Shown here: positions 1 through 8,065 of the stretch, piece by piece
Position numbering within the stretch: position 1 is the stretch's first letter
Layout: each line of letters starts with the position of its first letter
From: Erysipelotrichaceae bacterium
GTDB lineage: Bacteria > Bacillota_I > Bacilli_A > ML615J-28 > CAG-313
Assembly (NCBI GenBank): GCA_015059015.1
Contig: SVBG01000002.1
Coordinates: forward strand, 113,636 to 177,635
Reading direction: 5' to 3'
DNA: 64,000 bases
Program-made: the position numbers and the translations under genes
Notes under the pieces: generated by a model
What the model was told of the DNA's origin: nothing
The model's input: the letters and a program-made list of their open reading frames with translations, nothing else
Databases searched by the model: none

Positions 1-939
1 TACTATGTTGCAGGTTTGAAATATTCTAAAGAAACTAATTTAGTTATTCCCAATTCATATAATGGGAAAAAAATAACAGGCATTAGATTTAACGCTTTTC
101 CAAATTCTGAGTATTTAACAAGTATAGAAATTCCAAGTAGTATTAAATGTATAGAAGATAATGCATTAGTTGGCTTGTATAATTTAACAAGTATTAAAGT
201 AGATGAAAATAATTTATATTATAAGTCGATAGATGGAAATTTATATTCAAAGGATGAAAAAGTATTAATTCAATATGCTGTTGGCAAGACCGATTCCACA
301 TTTATAATACCAAATAGTATAGAAAAATTAAATATGGGAGCTTTTTATGGTGCATGTCATTTAACAAATATTGAGATACCAAATAGTGTAACTACTATTG
401 ATTCATCTGTATTCTGCGGTTGTGTAGGTTTAACTAGCATAGAAATACCAAATAGTGTAATTAGTATTGGTAGTTTCGCTTTTGTTGGTACTAACATAGT
501 AAGTATAACAATACCAGATAGCGTAACAAGCATTGGACAAAGTGCTTTTAAGAATTGTGACAAATTAGAAAATGTAATATTTTCAAATAGTTTAACATCT
601 ATTACAAAAGGTTTATTTGCTTCGTGTCATAGTTTGGAAACTTTAATAATCCCATGTAATATAACAAGTATTGAAGATGAAGCTTTTTCTTATTGCAGTA
701 AATTATCAAATATAGTAATGCCAAATAGTGTATTAAGTATTGGTTATCATGCTTTTTATTATTGTGCTAGTTTAGAAAATATTATTATTCCAAAAAGTGT
801 AGTAACAATTAAACCTTATGCTTTTGAAAAATGCTATTATTTAACAATTTATTGTGAAGCGGAATTTAAACCATCTACTTGGGATGACAAGTGGAATTAC
901 TATAATAATCATGTAATATGGGACTATACAGATAATTAA
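1..939 (+). CDS. BspA-type leucine-rich-repeat surface protein, 5' end cut by the window
   Basis: The reading frame is open from base 1, so the gene starts upstream and the TTG at 16 is not a real start. The visible part is a run of BspA/Treponema-type LRRs of about 23 residues with the recurring pattern 'I-P-N/S-S-V-x-S-I-G-x-x-A-F-x-x-C-x-x-L'. This family forms elongated extracellular solenoids used for adhesion or ligand binding. The chain ends just after the last repeat (ending 'WDYTDN') with no C-terminal membrane segment or sorting motif, so any anchor must lie in the missing N-terminus, most likely a lipobox. The same LRR class occurs in the proteins at 8066, 12338 and 35271. No terminator is evident directly downstream. 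Confidence 0.85.
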   Translation, partial: YYVAGLKYSKETNLVIPNSYNGKKITGIRFNAFPNSEYLTSIEIPSSIKCIEDNALVGLYNLTSIKVDENNLYYKSIDGNLYSKDEKVLIQYAVGKTDSTFIIPNSIEKLNMGAFYGACHLTNIEIPNSVTTIDSSVFCGCVGLTSIEIPNSVISIGSFAFVGTNIVSITIPDSVTSIGQSAFKNCDKLENVIFSNSLTSITKGLFASCHSLETLIIPCNITSIEDEAFSYCSKLSNIVMPNSVLSIGYHAFYYCASLENIIIPKSVVTIKPYAFEKCYYLTIYCEAEFKPSTWDDKWNYYNNHVIWDYTDN

Positions 940-1003
940 TTTGATATTTAAAGAACTATTATTGTAGTATTTATTTAATATATATAAATCAAATGAAAAA
1001 TAA

Positions 1004-1195
1004 CTAAAAGTTACTATTCAAAAACAAATCTTAAAAGCATATCTTCCTGCAAAACTAACAGAAGAAGAAATAAGAGAAATCATCAATTCTTTAGAAGATA
1101 AATCAATGCCTAATATAATGAAACATTTTAAACAAAACTATTTAGGCAAATGTGACATGAAACTAGTTAATAAACTAGCTAATGAAAGTAAGTAA
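1004..1195 (+). pseudogene. yqeY: C-terminal fragment of a YqeY (GatB/YqeY domain) gene
   Basis: An in-frame stretch ending at TAA 1193-1195 translates to about 60 residues that follow the C-terminal half of YqeY: 'QILKAYLPAKLTEEEIREII' lines up with the 'YLPEQLSEEEL' region, and a later 'GKCDMKLVNKLANE' matches the family's 'GKADGxLxNKL' tail. A stop codon (1001-1003) immediately precedes it and there is no start codon or ribosome site, so it is a 5'-truncated remnant. YqeY is a tRNA-amidotransferase-like domain protein of about 150 residues; the N-terminal half is absent here. A complete copy presumably lies elsewhere (inference). The remnant marks a past recombination event next to the LRR gene. 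Confidence 0.7.
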
Positions 1196-1204
1196 TTAAT
1201 TTGC

Positions 1205-1233
1205 TTGACATAGTATTATAAAAAATATATAAT
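1205..1233 (+). promoter_or_regulatory. Consensus sigma-A type promoter
   Basis: TTGACA at 1205-1210 and TATAAT at 1228-1233 are separated by exactly 17 bases, a perfect match to the vegetative consensus and the best promoter in the window. The start should be near 1240, upstream of a structured segment that ends in a terminator before the next gene. Confidence 0.85.
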
Positions 1234-1239
1234 ATTAGT

Positions 1240-1343
1240 GTGGGGCAAAATCTCATACTCTAAGATTGTTAAATTAAAACCTTAAAGTATGTATATTATA
1301 ATATTAATTAATTTTAACTCTCTTAGAAATAAGGGAGTTTTTT
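1240..1343 (+). ncRNA. Unclassified small structured RNA or attenuating leader
   Basis: The segment from the predicted start to a rho-independent terminator is about 100 nt and holds no convincing reading frame. A first hairpin pairs CATACTCTAAG (about 1254) with CTTAAAGTATG (about 1281-1291), 10 of 11 positions paired. A second hairpin at 1317-1338 is followed by six Ts. It lacks the SRP-RNA core (which is at 39252), the size of 6S RNA, and any T-box or known riboswitch core I can recognise. It is either an independent sRNA or a leader that terminates before the lipoprotein gene at 1382. Confidence 0.5.
1317..1343 (+). terminator. Rho-independent terminator
   Basis: ACTCTCTTA / TAAGGGAGT form a 9-bp stem with a GAAA loop and one T-G wobble, followed by a run of six Ts. 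It ends the small RNA and precedes the ribosome site of the gene at 1382. Confidence 0.8.
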
Positions 1344-1381
1344 GTATTTAAAACATATAGTGTAATAAGGAGGTTACTTTT

Positions 1382-3205
1382 ATGAAAAAGATTTTTCTGC
1401 TAATTGTATTTACTTTTTTAGTTTTGATTTCTACTAGTTGTAAACAAAATAAAACAATAGTTAAATATCAAGTTAATGGTGGAGATTTATCCAAAATGGA
1501 ATATGTATGGGATTTAAAAGAAGATTTATTATTGCCAACTCCTACTAAGGAAGATTATAAATTTGTAGGTTGGTATAAAGAATCAGACTTTAGTGGAGAA
1601 AAACTAGATTCTTTAAATAAAGAAGATTATAAAGAATTAGATGAAATTACACTTTACGCAAAATATGAAGAAATACAAAAACAAGCAATAGTTAAATATC
1701 AAGTTAATGGTGGTATTCTAGATGAGAAAGAATTTGTTTGGGATTTAAAAGAAGACTTAGTCTTATCTATTCCTACAAAAGAGTATTATGACTTTGTAGG
1801 TTGGTATAAAGAACCAGACTTTAGTGGTGAAAGGGTAGAAACTTTAAATAAAAGTGATTATAAAGATTTAGATGAAATCACTCTTTACGCAAAATTTGAA
1901 TTAGAATCTGCAAAAGAAATTAACAAATTTGGATATGATTTAAATGGAACTACGATTAGTATAAGTATTTATAGTAATAGAGATAATCCATATAGTGATG
2001 AATATATATACGAAGACAAAGAATTACGCAAGTTACAAATTGAATATATTGAAAATAAATATAATTGCAATATCGAATATGTATTGACTAATTTATATGA
2101 GCAACGCAAATTAATATATGTTGGTATGGATTCAGAGAATAGTGTTGGTAAAAAATACAAAGAAAATAATATTTTAATACACTATGGAGAATTAGATGAT
2201 ACTTTCTATGAAAGTTATAAAACTACTTATCAAAATCTTTTGTTTTATCCTTTGAGTAAAATAGAAAGTTATATAGAAACACCATATAGTAATCTGACAA
2301 AAAGATTTAATTATGGTTCTTATAATGGTGATATTTATGGATTAGTAAGTGATGAAATCCCAGTATTGAATATGTTTTTATATGATGAGGCTATATTTGA
2401 AAGTTTGAATCTTACTTCACCTCAAAAACTTTATCAAGAAGGTTTATGGACTGTTGATAAATTTATTGAATACATAACTTTATTAGATAAAGAAAACTAT
2501 GTAAATCTTGTTTCACCTGATTATTTTGTTCAAGCTATAGCAAATTATAAAGGCGAATACTTAATAGATTTTGGGAATAAAATTATTAATTTTGATAATG
2601 AAGTAAATTTAAGTAATTTAAATAAACTAAAGGAATTAGAGAAAAAAATTACTTTACATTATTTTAATAATTTTTCAAAAACAAAAGAAGATGAAGATAA
2701 GATGTATGGTTTTGTTAGTTGTAATTTATTAGATCAAACAAATAAAATTATTGAAAATGAAGGTGTTAATTATTCATTTGTACCATATCCATATGAAATA
2801 ATTAGTGATAATAATTTTGTAAGTTCTACTTATAATTGTTATGCATTATACAATAATTATAATATTGAAACTAATGGTATTACATATGACATGTTATATT
2901 CTATAATTAATGATTTAAGTAGTGGTTTTGAAACAAAATTAAAATATAATAAAGAATATTTGTATGAACTATGTGATAATGATTATGAACAAGATATGAT
3001 AGATTATTATTTAAATAATAAATTATTATTTGATGGAACTTATGTGGTTAATCGTCATAAATCTATAGAGGGAACATTCTCTTCAATACCTAATTATTTT
3101 AAATATTATTTAGACAATTATGATGAGTATACGGAAGAAAATATTGCTAATTTAATTAAAATTGTTAAAACTGAATTAAGAAGAATAATTTTTATAGAAG
3201 AGTAA
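1382..3205 (+). CDS. Lipoprotein with two InlB-type repeats and a solute-binding-like domain
   Basis: 607 residues. The N-terminus is a type II signal peptide with lipobox ISTS-C (Cys about residue 20), so the protein should be anchored outside the membrane. Two near-identical Listeria-Bacteroides (InlB B/Flg_new) repeats follow at about residues 27-96 and 104-173, each with 'GGWYK..DFSGE'-like and 'LYAK' cores. The remaining 430 residues resemble an ABC-type extracellular solute-binding protein: 'LYDEAIFESL' followed by 'LYQEGLWTVDKF' is the family's hinge-region signature. No permease genes are adjacent, so transport is not implied. The start is set by AAGGAGG seven bases upstream. A strong terminator follows the stop. 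Confidence 0.75.
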   Translation: MKKIFLLIVFTFLVLISTSCKQNKTIVKYQVNGGDLSKMEYVWDLKEDLLLPTPTKEDYKFVGWYKESDFSGEKLDSLNKEDYKELDEITLYAKYEEIQKQAIVKYQVNGGILDEKEFVWDLKEDLVLSIPTKEYYDFVGWYKEPDFSGERVETLNKSDYKDLDEITLYAKFELESAKEINKFGYDLNGTTISISIYSNRDNPYSDEYIYEDKELRKLQIEYIENKYNCNIEYVLTNLYEQRKLIYVGMDSENSVGKKYKENNILIHYGELDDTFYESYKTTYQNLLFYPLSKIESYIETPYSNLTKRFNYGSYNGDIYGLVSDEIPVLNMFLYDEAIFESLNLTSPQKLYQEGLWTVDKFIEYITLLDKENYVNLVSPDYFVQAIANYKGEYLIDFGNKIINFDNEVNLSNLNKLKELEKKITLHYFNNFSKTKEDEDKMYGFVSCNLLDQTNKIIENEGVNYSFVPYPYEIISDNNFVSSTYNCYALYNNYNIETNGITYDMLYSIINDLSSGFETKLKYNKEYLYELCDNDYEQDMIDYYLNNKLLFDGTYVVNRHKSIEGTFSSIPNYFKYYLDNYDEYTEENIANLIKIVKTELRRIIFIEE

Positions 3206-3216
3206 TTAATTAACTT

Positions 3217-3251
3217 TAAAGTCATATCTTTCAAAAGATATGGCTTTTTTC
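3217..3251 (+). terminator. Rho-independent terminator
   Basis: AGTCATATCTTT pairs with AAGATATGGCT across a short CAA loop and is followed by six Ts. It ends the lipoprotein gene at 1382. Confidence 0.85.
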
Positions 3252-3312
3252 TTTATCTAAAATACAAAATGTGCTAAACTATATAAGAATTAATTGTTAA
3301 AGGAGTATTCGT

Positions 3313-4614
3313 ATGAATAAGAAATTATTATATCTTGCAGAAAATTATGATTTAGTTATTGGTGATACATTTGAATTATTCTATCGTGGAGTAGTTAGAA
3401 GTATGAATCCATATAAATATTATATATATGTAACATCCCCTAAAGGGCGCCCTTATCCTAGATACTATACATATACACCAGGTGTAGGTGAAGAGGGGGA
3501 CTATCCTCTTTCAATTACTTTATATGATGATTTTGGTGATGTAATTGATACTGCTACAACTAATCTTCATGTTGTAAAACCTCTTGCCCCTAAGAAGAGA
3601 ATGAATATTTTATGTGTAGGAGATTCTATTACATTTAATGGTGTATGGCCATATGAAGGTTATAGAAGATTTACTAAAGAGGGTGGTGCTCCAGTTGGAT
3701 TAGGTTTTAAAGATAGTCTTAACTTTATTGGAACAATGAAAAAAGAAGAAGTTGGATATGAAGGATATGGTGGCTGGCAATGGCGTCATTTTGTTAAAAA
3801 TGAAGCAGTTTCAACAACATCTTCTGTATGGGTAGAAGTAGAAAGTCACAAGTTAGATGAAAATGATCAACACTCAACTTGGAAATCAAATAACTTACAA
3901 TGGGTATTAGAATCAATTGAAGATAAGAAACTTAAATTTAAACGTGGCCCTGGTAATTATTCATGTTTACCTACTGTTGGAGATGTATTTACTAATGTAG
4001 ATGGTGGTATTCATAAAGAGGATATAAAGGTTTCTAAATATTACTTTGAAAAAGGGAATCCATTTTATGATGAAGAGCTTGACGGACCTAACTTTAAGAA
4101 ATATTGTTTAGATAATAACTTTGATGGAATTGATTATTTATATATCTTACTTACTTGGAATGGTCAATATAAACCATTTAACGATGATTTCTCACATTTT
4201 GAACCATTTATTGTAGAGTTTATTAATCGTGCTAAAGAAGACTTTCCAAATATAAAGGTTCGCCTTATTGGTATTCATTCACCTTCTATTGATGGTGGTA
4301 TTGCAGCAAACTATGGTGCAAGTGGATTCTACTCAGATGTATTTGGTGAAGTTACTACTGCATATAATTATGACGCATATTTAGAAAACTTATGTAAACG
4401 TGATGAATATAAAGATTTCTGCAGATATATTGATATGAAAGCTCAATTTGATGTAGAAAACAATATGCCTGCTACAATGCTAAAGGTTAATAATCGTAAT
4501 GAAAAATTAGAGCGTATTGGTACAAATGGTGTACATCCTACAATGGAGGGATACCTTCAAATTGGTGATGTCTTCTATCGTGCACTAGTAGCTGATATGG
4601 AAAAAGAGGCTTAA
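3313..4614 (+). CDS. SGNH/GDSL-family hydrolase
   Basis: 433 residues, no signal peptide. An N-terminal beta-rich segment (about 1-92) precedes the SGNH fold. Block I is VGDSIT with Ser105 as probable nucleophile, a Gly-rich block II ('GYGGWQW') follows, and block V is 'NGVHPTMEGY' with His408. The residue three before that His is Asn405, where most relatives have Asp, so the triad may be modified. The family hydrolyses esters, often acetyl groups on glycans. Start is fixed by AAAGGAG eight bases upstream. Two bases separate it from the permease gene, and a NagZ-like gene follows, so a glycan-processing operon is plausible (inference). Confidence 0.8.
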   Translation: MNKKLLYLAENYDLVIGDTFELFYRGVVRSMNPYKYYIYVTSPKGRPYPRYYTYTPGVGEEGDYPLSITLYDDFGDVIDTATTNLHVVKPLAPKKRMNILCVGDSITFNGVWPYEGYRRFTKEGGAPVGLGFKDSLNFIGTMKKEEVGYEGYGGWQWRHFVKNEAVSTTSSVWVEVESHKLDENDQHSTWKSNNLQWVLESIEDKKLKFKRGPGNYSCLPTVGDVFTNVDGGIHKEDIKVSKYYFEKGNPFYDEELDGPNFKKYCLDNNFDGIDYLYILLTWNGQYKPFNDDFSHFEPFIVEFINRAKEDFPNIKVRLIGIHSPSIDGGIAANYGASGFYSDVFGEVTTAYNYDAYLENLCKRDEYKDFCRYIDMKAQFDVENNMPATMLKVNNRNEKLERIGTNGVHPTMEGYLQIGDVFYRALVADMEKEA

Positions 4615-4616
4615 AA

Positions 4617-5903
4617 ATGGCCTCTTTGATTATTGCAGTAATAACAATTATATTGATAATTTTATCAAGTTTATTATTGCCTCAAATTAAAATTAAAAAA
4701 ATAAAACTACAAACATATTGGATTGTAGCTCTTGTTGGTGCACTTAGTTTGCTTGTTATTAAAGAAGTAACAATATCTGAACTTTATAATCATTTTACTA
4801 GTTCAAAGATAGGTCCACTTCAAATACTAGTATTATTTATTTCAATGACTATTCTATCAATATTTTTAGATGAAATAAACTTTTTTAAGTATCTTGCTAC
4901 ACAAGTTACAAATCATGTAAAAGGTAAACAAATATATATATTTTTAGCTCTTTATGCACTAACTAGTATTTTAACAGTCTTTACATCTAATGATATTATT
5001 ATTCTTACATTTACTCCATTTATATGTTACTTTGCACGTCATGCGAAGATTAATCCTATTCCATATTTAATTGCAGAGTTTATTGCAGCTAATACTTGGA
5101 GTATGATGTTGATAATAGGTAACCCTACTAATATATATATTGCTAGTTACTTTGATATAGATTTTGCAGAATACTTTATGAAGATGGCTATTCCAACAAT
5201 TATTACAGGTATTACTACTCTTTTGTTAATGGTTATTGTATTCTCTAAAAAACTTCATGAACCAATTGTTTTAGAAGAAGAACACTCAACTATTAAAAAC
5301 AAATTTTTACTTAGTGTTGGATTATTTAATTTAATTACTTGCACTATTATACTTGCGGTCTCTTCATATATTAATATAGAAATGTGGATTGTAACACTAA
5401 TATTTGCAGTATCGTTAATAATTACAACACTTAGTTATGCACTTGTAAAACGTGAAAAACCTATGGAACTTAAGAGCACTTTAAAAAGAGCTCCTTGGAA
5501 TTTAGTTCCATTCTTACTTTCAATGTTTACAATTGTATTTGCAGTAACAAAAAGTGGTGTGCTTGATATTTTAATTAATGTATTTGAAAATACAGAATCT
5601 AACTATGTATATGGTATAGCATCATTTTTAGCATGTAACTTACTTAATAATATTCCAATGAGTGTTTTATTTACTGAAATATTAGAACTTTCTCATGCTA
5701 ATATGAATAATATATATACAGTTATTGCTGCAAGCAATATTGGTGCATTCTTAACACCAATTGGAGCACTTGCTGGAATTATGTGGTTATCACTTTTAAA
5801 GAAACAAAAACTTAAATTTTCTTTTGTTAGTTTTATGGAATATGGGTCACTATTTGCTGTTCCAGCAATTTTAATTGTAATTTTAATGATTACTATTATT
5901 TAA
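4617..5903 (+). CDS. ArsB/NhaD-superfamily (SLC13-like) membrane transporter
   Basis: 428 residues with about 11 hydrophobic segments. The conserved 'TSNDIIILTFTPF' and 'IGNPTNIYIA' stretches in the first half, and 'CNLLNNIPMSV' with 'NIGAFLTPIGALAG' in the second, are the paired re-entrant signatures of the ion transporter superfamily that holds ArsB, NhaD and citrate/dicarboxylate carriers. The substrate cannot be read from sequence; arsenite is unlikely because no arsenic genes are near. ATG lies two bases after the hydrolase stop with only a weak AAAGAGG site inside the hydrolase end, implying coupled translation. Confidence 0.8.
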   Translation: MASLIIAVITIILIILSSLLLPQIKIKKIKLQTYWIVALVGALSLLVIKEVTISELYNHFTSSKIGPLQILVLFISMTILSIFLDEINFFKYLATQVTNHVKGKQIYIFLALYALTSILTVFTSNDIIILTFTPFICYFARHAKINPIPYLIAEFIAANTWSMMLIIGNPTNIYIASYFDIDFAEYFMKMAIPTIITGITTLLLMVIVFSKKLHEPIVLEEEHSTIKNKFLLSVGLFNLITCTIILAVSSYINIEMWIVTLIFAVSLIITTLSYALVKREKPMELKSTLKRAPWNLVPFLLSMFTIVFAVTKSGVLDILINVFENTESNYVYGIASFLACNLLNNIPMSVLFTEILELSHANMNNIYTVIAASNIGAFLTPIGALAGIMWLSLLKKQKLKFSFVSFMEYGSLFAVPAILIVILMITII

Positions 5904-5918
5904 AAATAAATTTAATTA

Positions 5919-5927
5919 TGATATACT
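5919..5927 (+). promoter_or_regulatory. Extended -10 promoter for the NagZ-like gene
   Basis: TG-A-TATACT is an extended -10; the -35 position (5899-5904, TTTAAA) is poor. Start expected near 5934, 30 bases before the ATG. Confidence 0.5.
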
Positions 5928-5963
5928 ATTAATGTATTATAAATTATATAAGGAGTTAAACTT

Positions 5964-7511
5964 ATGAAACTAAAAAATGTTAACGAAATGACATTAAAAG
6001 AAAAACTAGGACAACTTATTTTACCAGGTTTTCATTCAACATATTATGATGATCAAATTAAAACATTAATTGAAGATTATCATGTAGGTAATGTTTTATT
6101 ATTTACAAGAAACTTTACTGATGCTAATCAAGTAAGAGAACTTACAAAAAAGATTCATGATGAAATCTATAAATCAACTGGTCACATTCCTTTTATTGCA
6201 ATCGACCAAGAAGGTGGACTTGTAACTAGAATGATGAAAGATGTTACTTTTGCACCAGGTCCAATGACTGCATCAGCATCAATTAGCGATGCAACATATT
6301 ATACAGGGCGCATGCTTGCAGAAGATATGATTAGACTTGGTATGAACCTAAACCTAGCACCAAGCCTTGACGTAAATAATAATCCAAATAACCCAGTTAT
6401 TAATGTAAGAAGTTATTCAGATGATCCAACTGTTGTTGCAAAATTAGGTAAGAGATTTATCGAAGGTTCTTTAGAATATGGTGTACTTGCTTGTGCAAAA
6501 CATTTCCCAGGACATGGTGACTGTGAAGTAGATTCACATTTAGGTCTTCCTACAATTAATTATGATTTAGATCGTATTCATAAAATTGAAATGTATCCAT
6601 TTATTGAAAATATTAATGTCCCTGCAATTATGAGTGCTCATATCTTATTCCCTGCATATGACACAGTTCCTGCAACTCTTTCTAAAAAGATTCTTACTAA
6701 TGTATTAAGAGAAGAGCTTGGGTATGAAGGATTAATTCTTACAGACTGTCTTGAAATGAAAGCTATTCAAAACGAATATGGTACTGCAAATGGTGCTTTA
6801 ATGGCAGTCTTAGCTGGTGCTGATTTATGTGACATTTCTCATACATTAGAATTTCAATTAAAAGCATTAGAACTACTTGAAGAAGCAGTTAATGATGGAA
6901 GACTTCCAATGGAAGAACTTGATAAAAAAGTTGAAAGAATTTTAAAAGCTAAAGAAAAAACTCTACCTTATTTAGAACAATATTTTTATGGTAAAGAAAT
7001 GAAATTTAGCGAAGAAAATAATAAACTTGCACAAGAAATAGTGGACAACTCACTTACTATGGTAAAAGGTAATAATGTAACTTTAACTTCTAATACTTTA
7101 TTAATTGCACCTGTTGCAATGGCAAGAACTATTATTGAAGATGAATTTGATGACAGAAACCTTGCTAAAGTATTAAAGAAAGAATTTAAAACCTTAGATG
7201 TATTAGAACTTCTTAATACAGATGAATTTAAAGAAAGTGTACTTAATAGTTTAGATAATTACGACAATGTAGTAATCTTTAGTTATAATGCTGCAACTTC
7301 ACCTAAACAAGTTGAATTCATCAATGCAGTACTTGCTAAGAAACAAGAAGTTACTGTTATTTCGTTAAAAGGACCAATGGACTTTAATAAGTATAATAAA
7401 TTAAATAACTACTTATGTTTATATGAATATACTCCTAATTCAATTAGGACAGTAGTAAAATATTTAAAGAAAGAACTTACTCCAAAAGGTAAACTAACAA
7501 TTAAATTATAA
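5964..7511 (+). CDS. nagZ: Glycoside hydrolase family 3, beta-N-acetylglucosaminidase (NagZ type)
   Basis: 515 residues, no signal peptide. The GH3 barrel carries 'IDQEGGLVTR' (about 80-89), the NagZ-type loop 'KHFPGHGD' (179-186) leading to 'DSH' (190-192), which supplies the acid/base Asp-His pair in this subgroup, and 'LTDCLEM' with Asp261 as probable nucleophile. A C-terminal domain of about 150 residues follows, longer than the minimal single-domain NagZ. The expected role is release of GlcNAc from muropeptides or glycans. TATAAGGAG lies eight bases upstream of the ATG. It may be read from its own promoter as well as from the operon at 3313. Confidence 0.85.
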   Translation: MKLKNVNEMTLKEKLGQLILPGFHSTYYDDQIKTLIEDYHVGNVLLFTRNFTDANQVRELTKKIHDEIYKSTGHIPFIAIDQEGGLVTRMMKDVTFAPGPMTASASISDATYYTGRMLAEDMIRLGMNLNLAPSLDVNNNPNNPVINVRSYSDDPTVVAKLGKRFIEGSLEYGVLACAKHFPGHGDCEVDSHLGLPTINYDLDRIHKIEMYPFIENINVPAIMSAHILFPAYDTVPATLSKKILTNVLREELGYEGLILTDCLEMKAIQNEYGTANGALMAVLAGADLCDISHTLEFQLKALELLEEAVNDGRLPMEELDKKVERILKAKEKTLPYLEQYFYGKEMKFSEENNKLAQEIVDNSLTMVKGNNVTLTSNTLLIAPVAMARTIIEDEFDDRNLAKVLKKEFKTLDVLELLNTDEFKESVLNSLDNYDNVVIFSYNAATSPKQVEFINAVLAKKQEVTVISLKGPMDFNKYNKLNNYLCLYEYTPNSIRTVVKYLKKELTPKGKLTIKL

Positions 7512-7522
7512 TTAAAATAAAA

Positions 7523-7570
7523 AATAACCTTACTTTGTATGTATATTACAAGGTAAGGTTATTTATTTTT
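7523..7570. terminator. Bidirectional terminator between nagZ-like gene and mgsA
   Basis: AATAACCTTACTTTGTA pairs with TACAAGGTAAGGTTATT with one G-T wobble around a short loop, with T-rich tracts on both sides. It serves the two convergent genes and overlaps the end of mgsA. Confidence 0.85.
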
Positions 7571-7940
7571 TAAAACCATTTTCAATTGCTTTAATAAGTA
7601 ATTCTCCAGTTGCAGGATTAGTTGCAAGTGGGACATGATATACATCACAAAGACGTAAGAGTGCAGAAATATCAGGTTCATGTGCTTGTGCAGTAAGAGG
7701 ATCTCTAAAGAAGAACACTGCATCTACTTTACCATTAGCAATTCTAGAACCAATTTCTTGATCACCACCAAGTGGACCAGATTTAAAACATCTAACAGTA
7801 AGACCTGTGTTTTCCATAATTTTCTTACCAGTTGTACCTGTTGCAAGAATAGTATGTTCTCTTAGGATGTATTCATATTTTTTAGCAAAATAAATCATGG
7901 CATCTTTCATTTTATCATGTGCAATTAATGCTAAAACCAT
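7563..7940 (-). CDS. mgsA: Methylglyoxal synthase
   Basis: 125 residues, typical single-domain length. Converts dihydroxyacetone phosphate to methylglyoxal and phosphate, a bypass of lower glycolysis under sugar-phosphate excess. Diagnostic features: 'ALIAHDKMK' at the start, 'ATGTTG' (33-38) phosphate loop, '[11 protein letters not shown]' with the catalytic Asp60, 'FFRDPL' and the 'AHEPD' motif with the conserved His. The start has an AAGGAGA site. It faces the NagZ-like gene and stands alone. Confidence 0.95.
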   Translation of the reverse strand: MVLALIAHDKMKDAMIYFAKKYEYILREHTILATGTTGKKIMENTGLTVRCFKSGPLGGDQEIGSRIANGKVDAVFFFRDPLTAQAHEPDISALLRLCDVYHVPLATNPATGELLIKAIENGFKK

Positions 7941-8015
7941 ATATATATTTCTCTCCTTTCATTAATATTATATATGAAAATATTTAAATAAACAAACATC
8001 TTACTTTTAAAATCG

Positions 8016-8044
8016 TTTACAAAAATCAACACTTGTGATATACT
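8016..8044 (+). promoter_or_regulatory. Promoter of the LRR lipoprotein gene
   Basis: TTTACA (8016-8021), 17-base spacer, TATACT (8039-8044), with an extended -10 TG at 8036-8037. The start falls near 8051, only about 15 bases before the ATG. Confidence 0.7.
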
Positions 8045-8065
8045 AAATATAGGTTGGTGATATAT

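Noticed and set aside
1240-1343. T-box, 6S RNA, tmRNA or known riboswitch assignment for the small RNA
   Set aside because: Too short, and the T-box sequence, 6S open-complex shape and tmRNA tRNA-like ends are all absent.
4617-5903. Naming the permease arsB
   Set aside because: Superfamily signatures are shared by arsenite, Na+/H+ and carboxylate carriers, and no ars genes are present.
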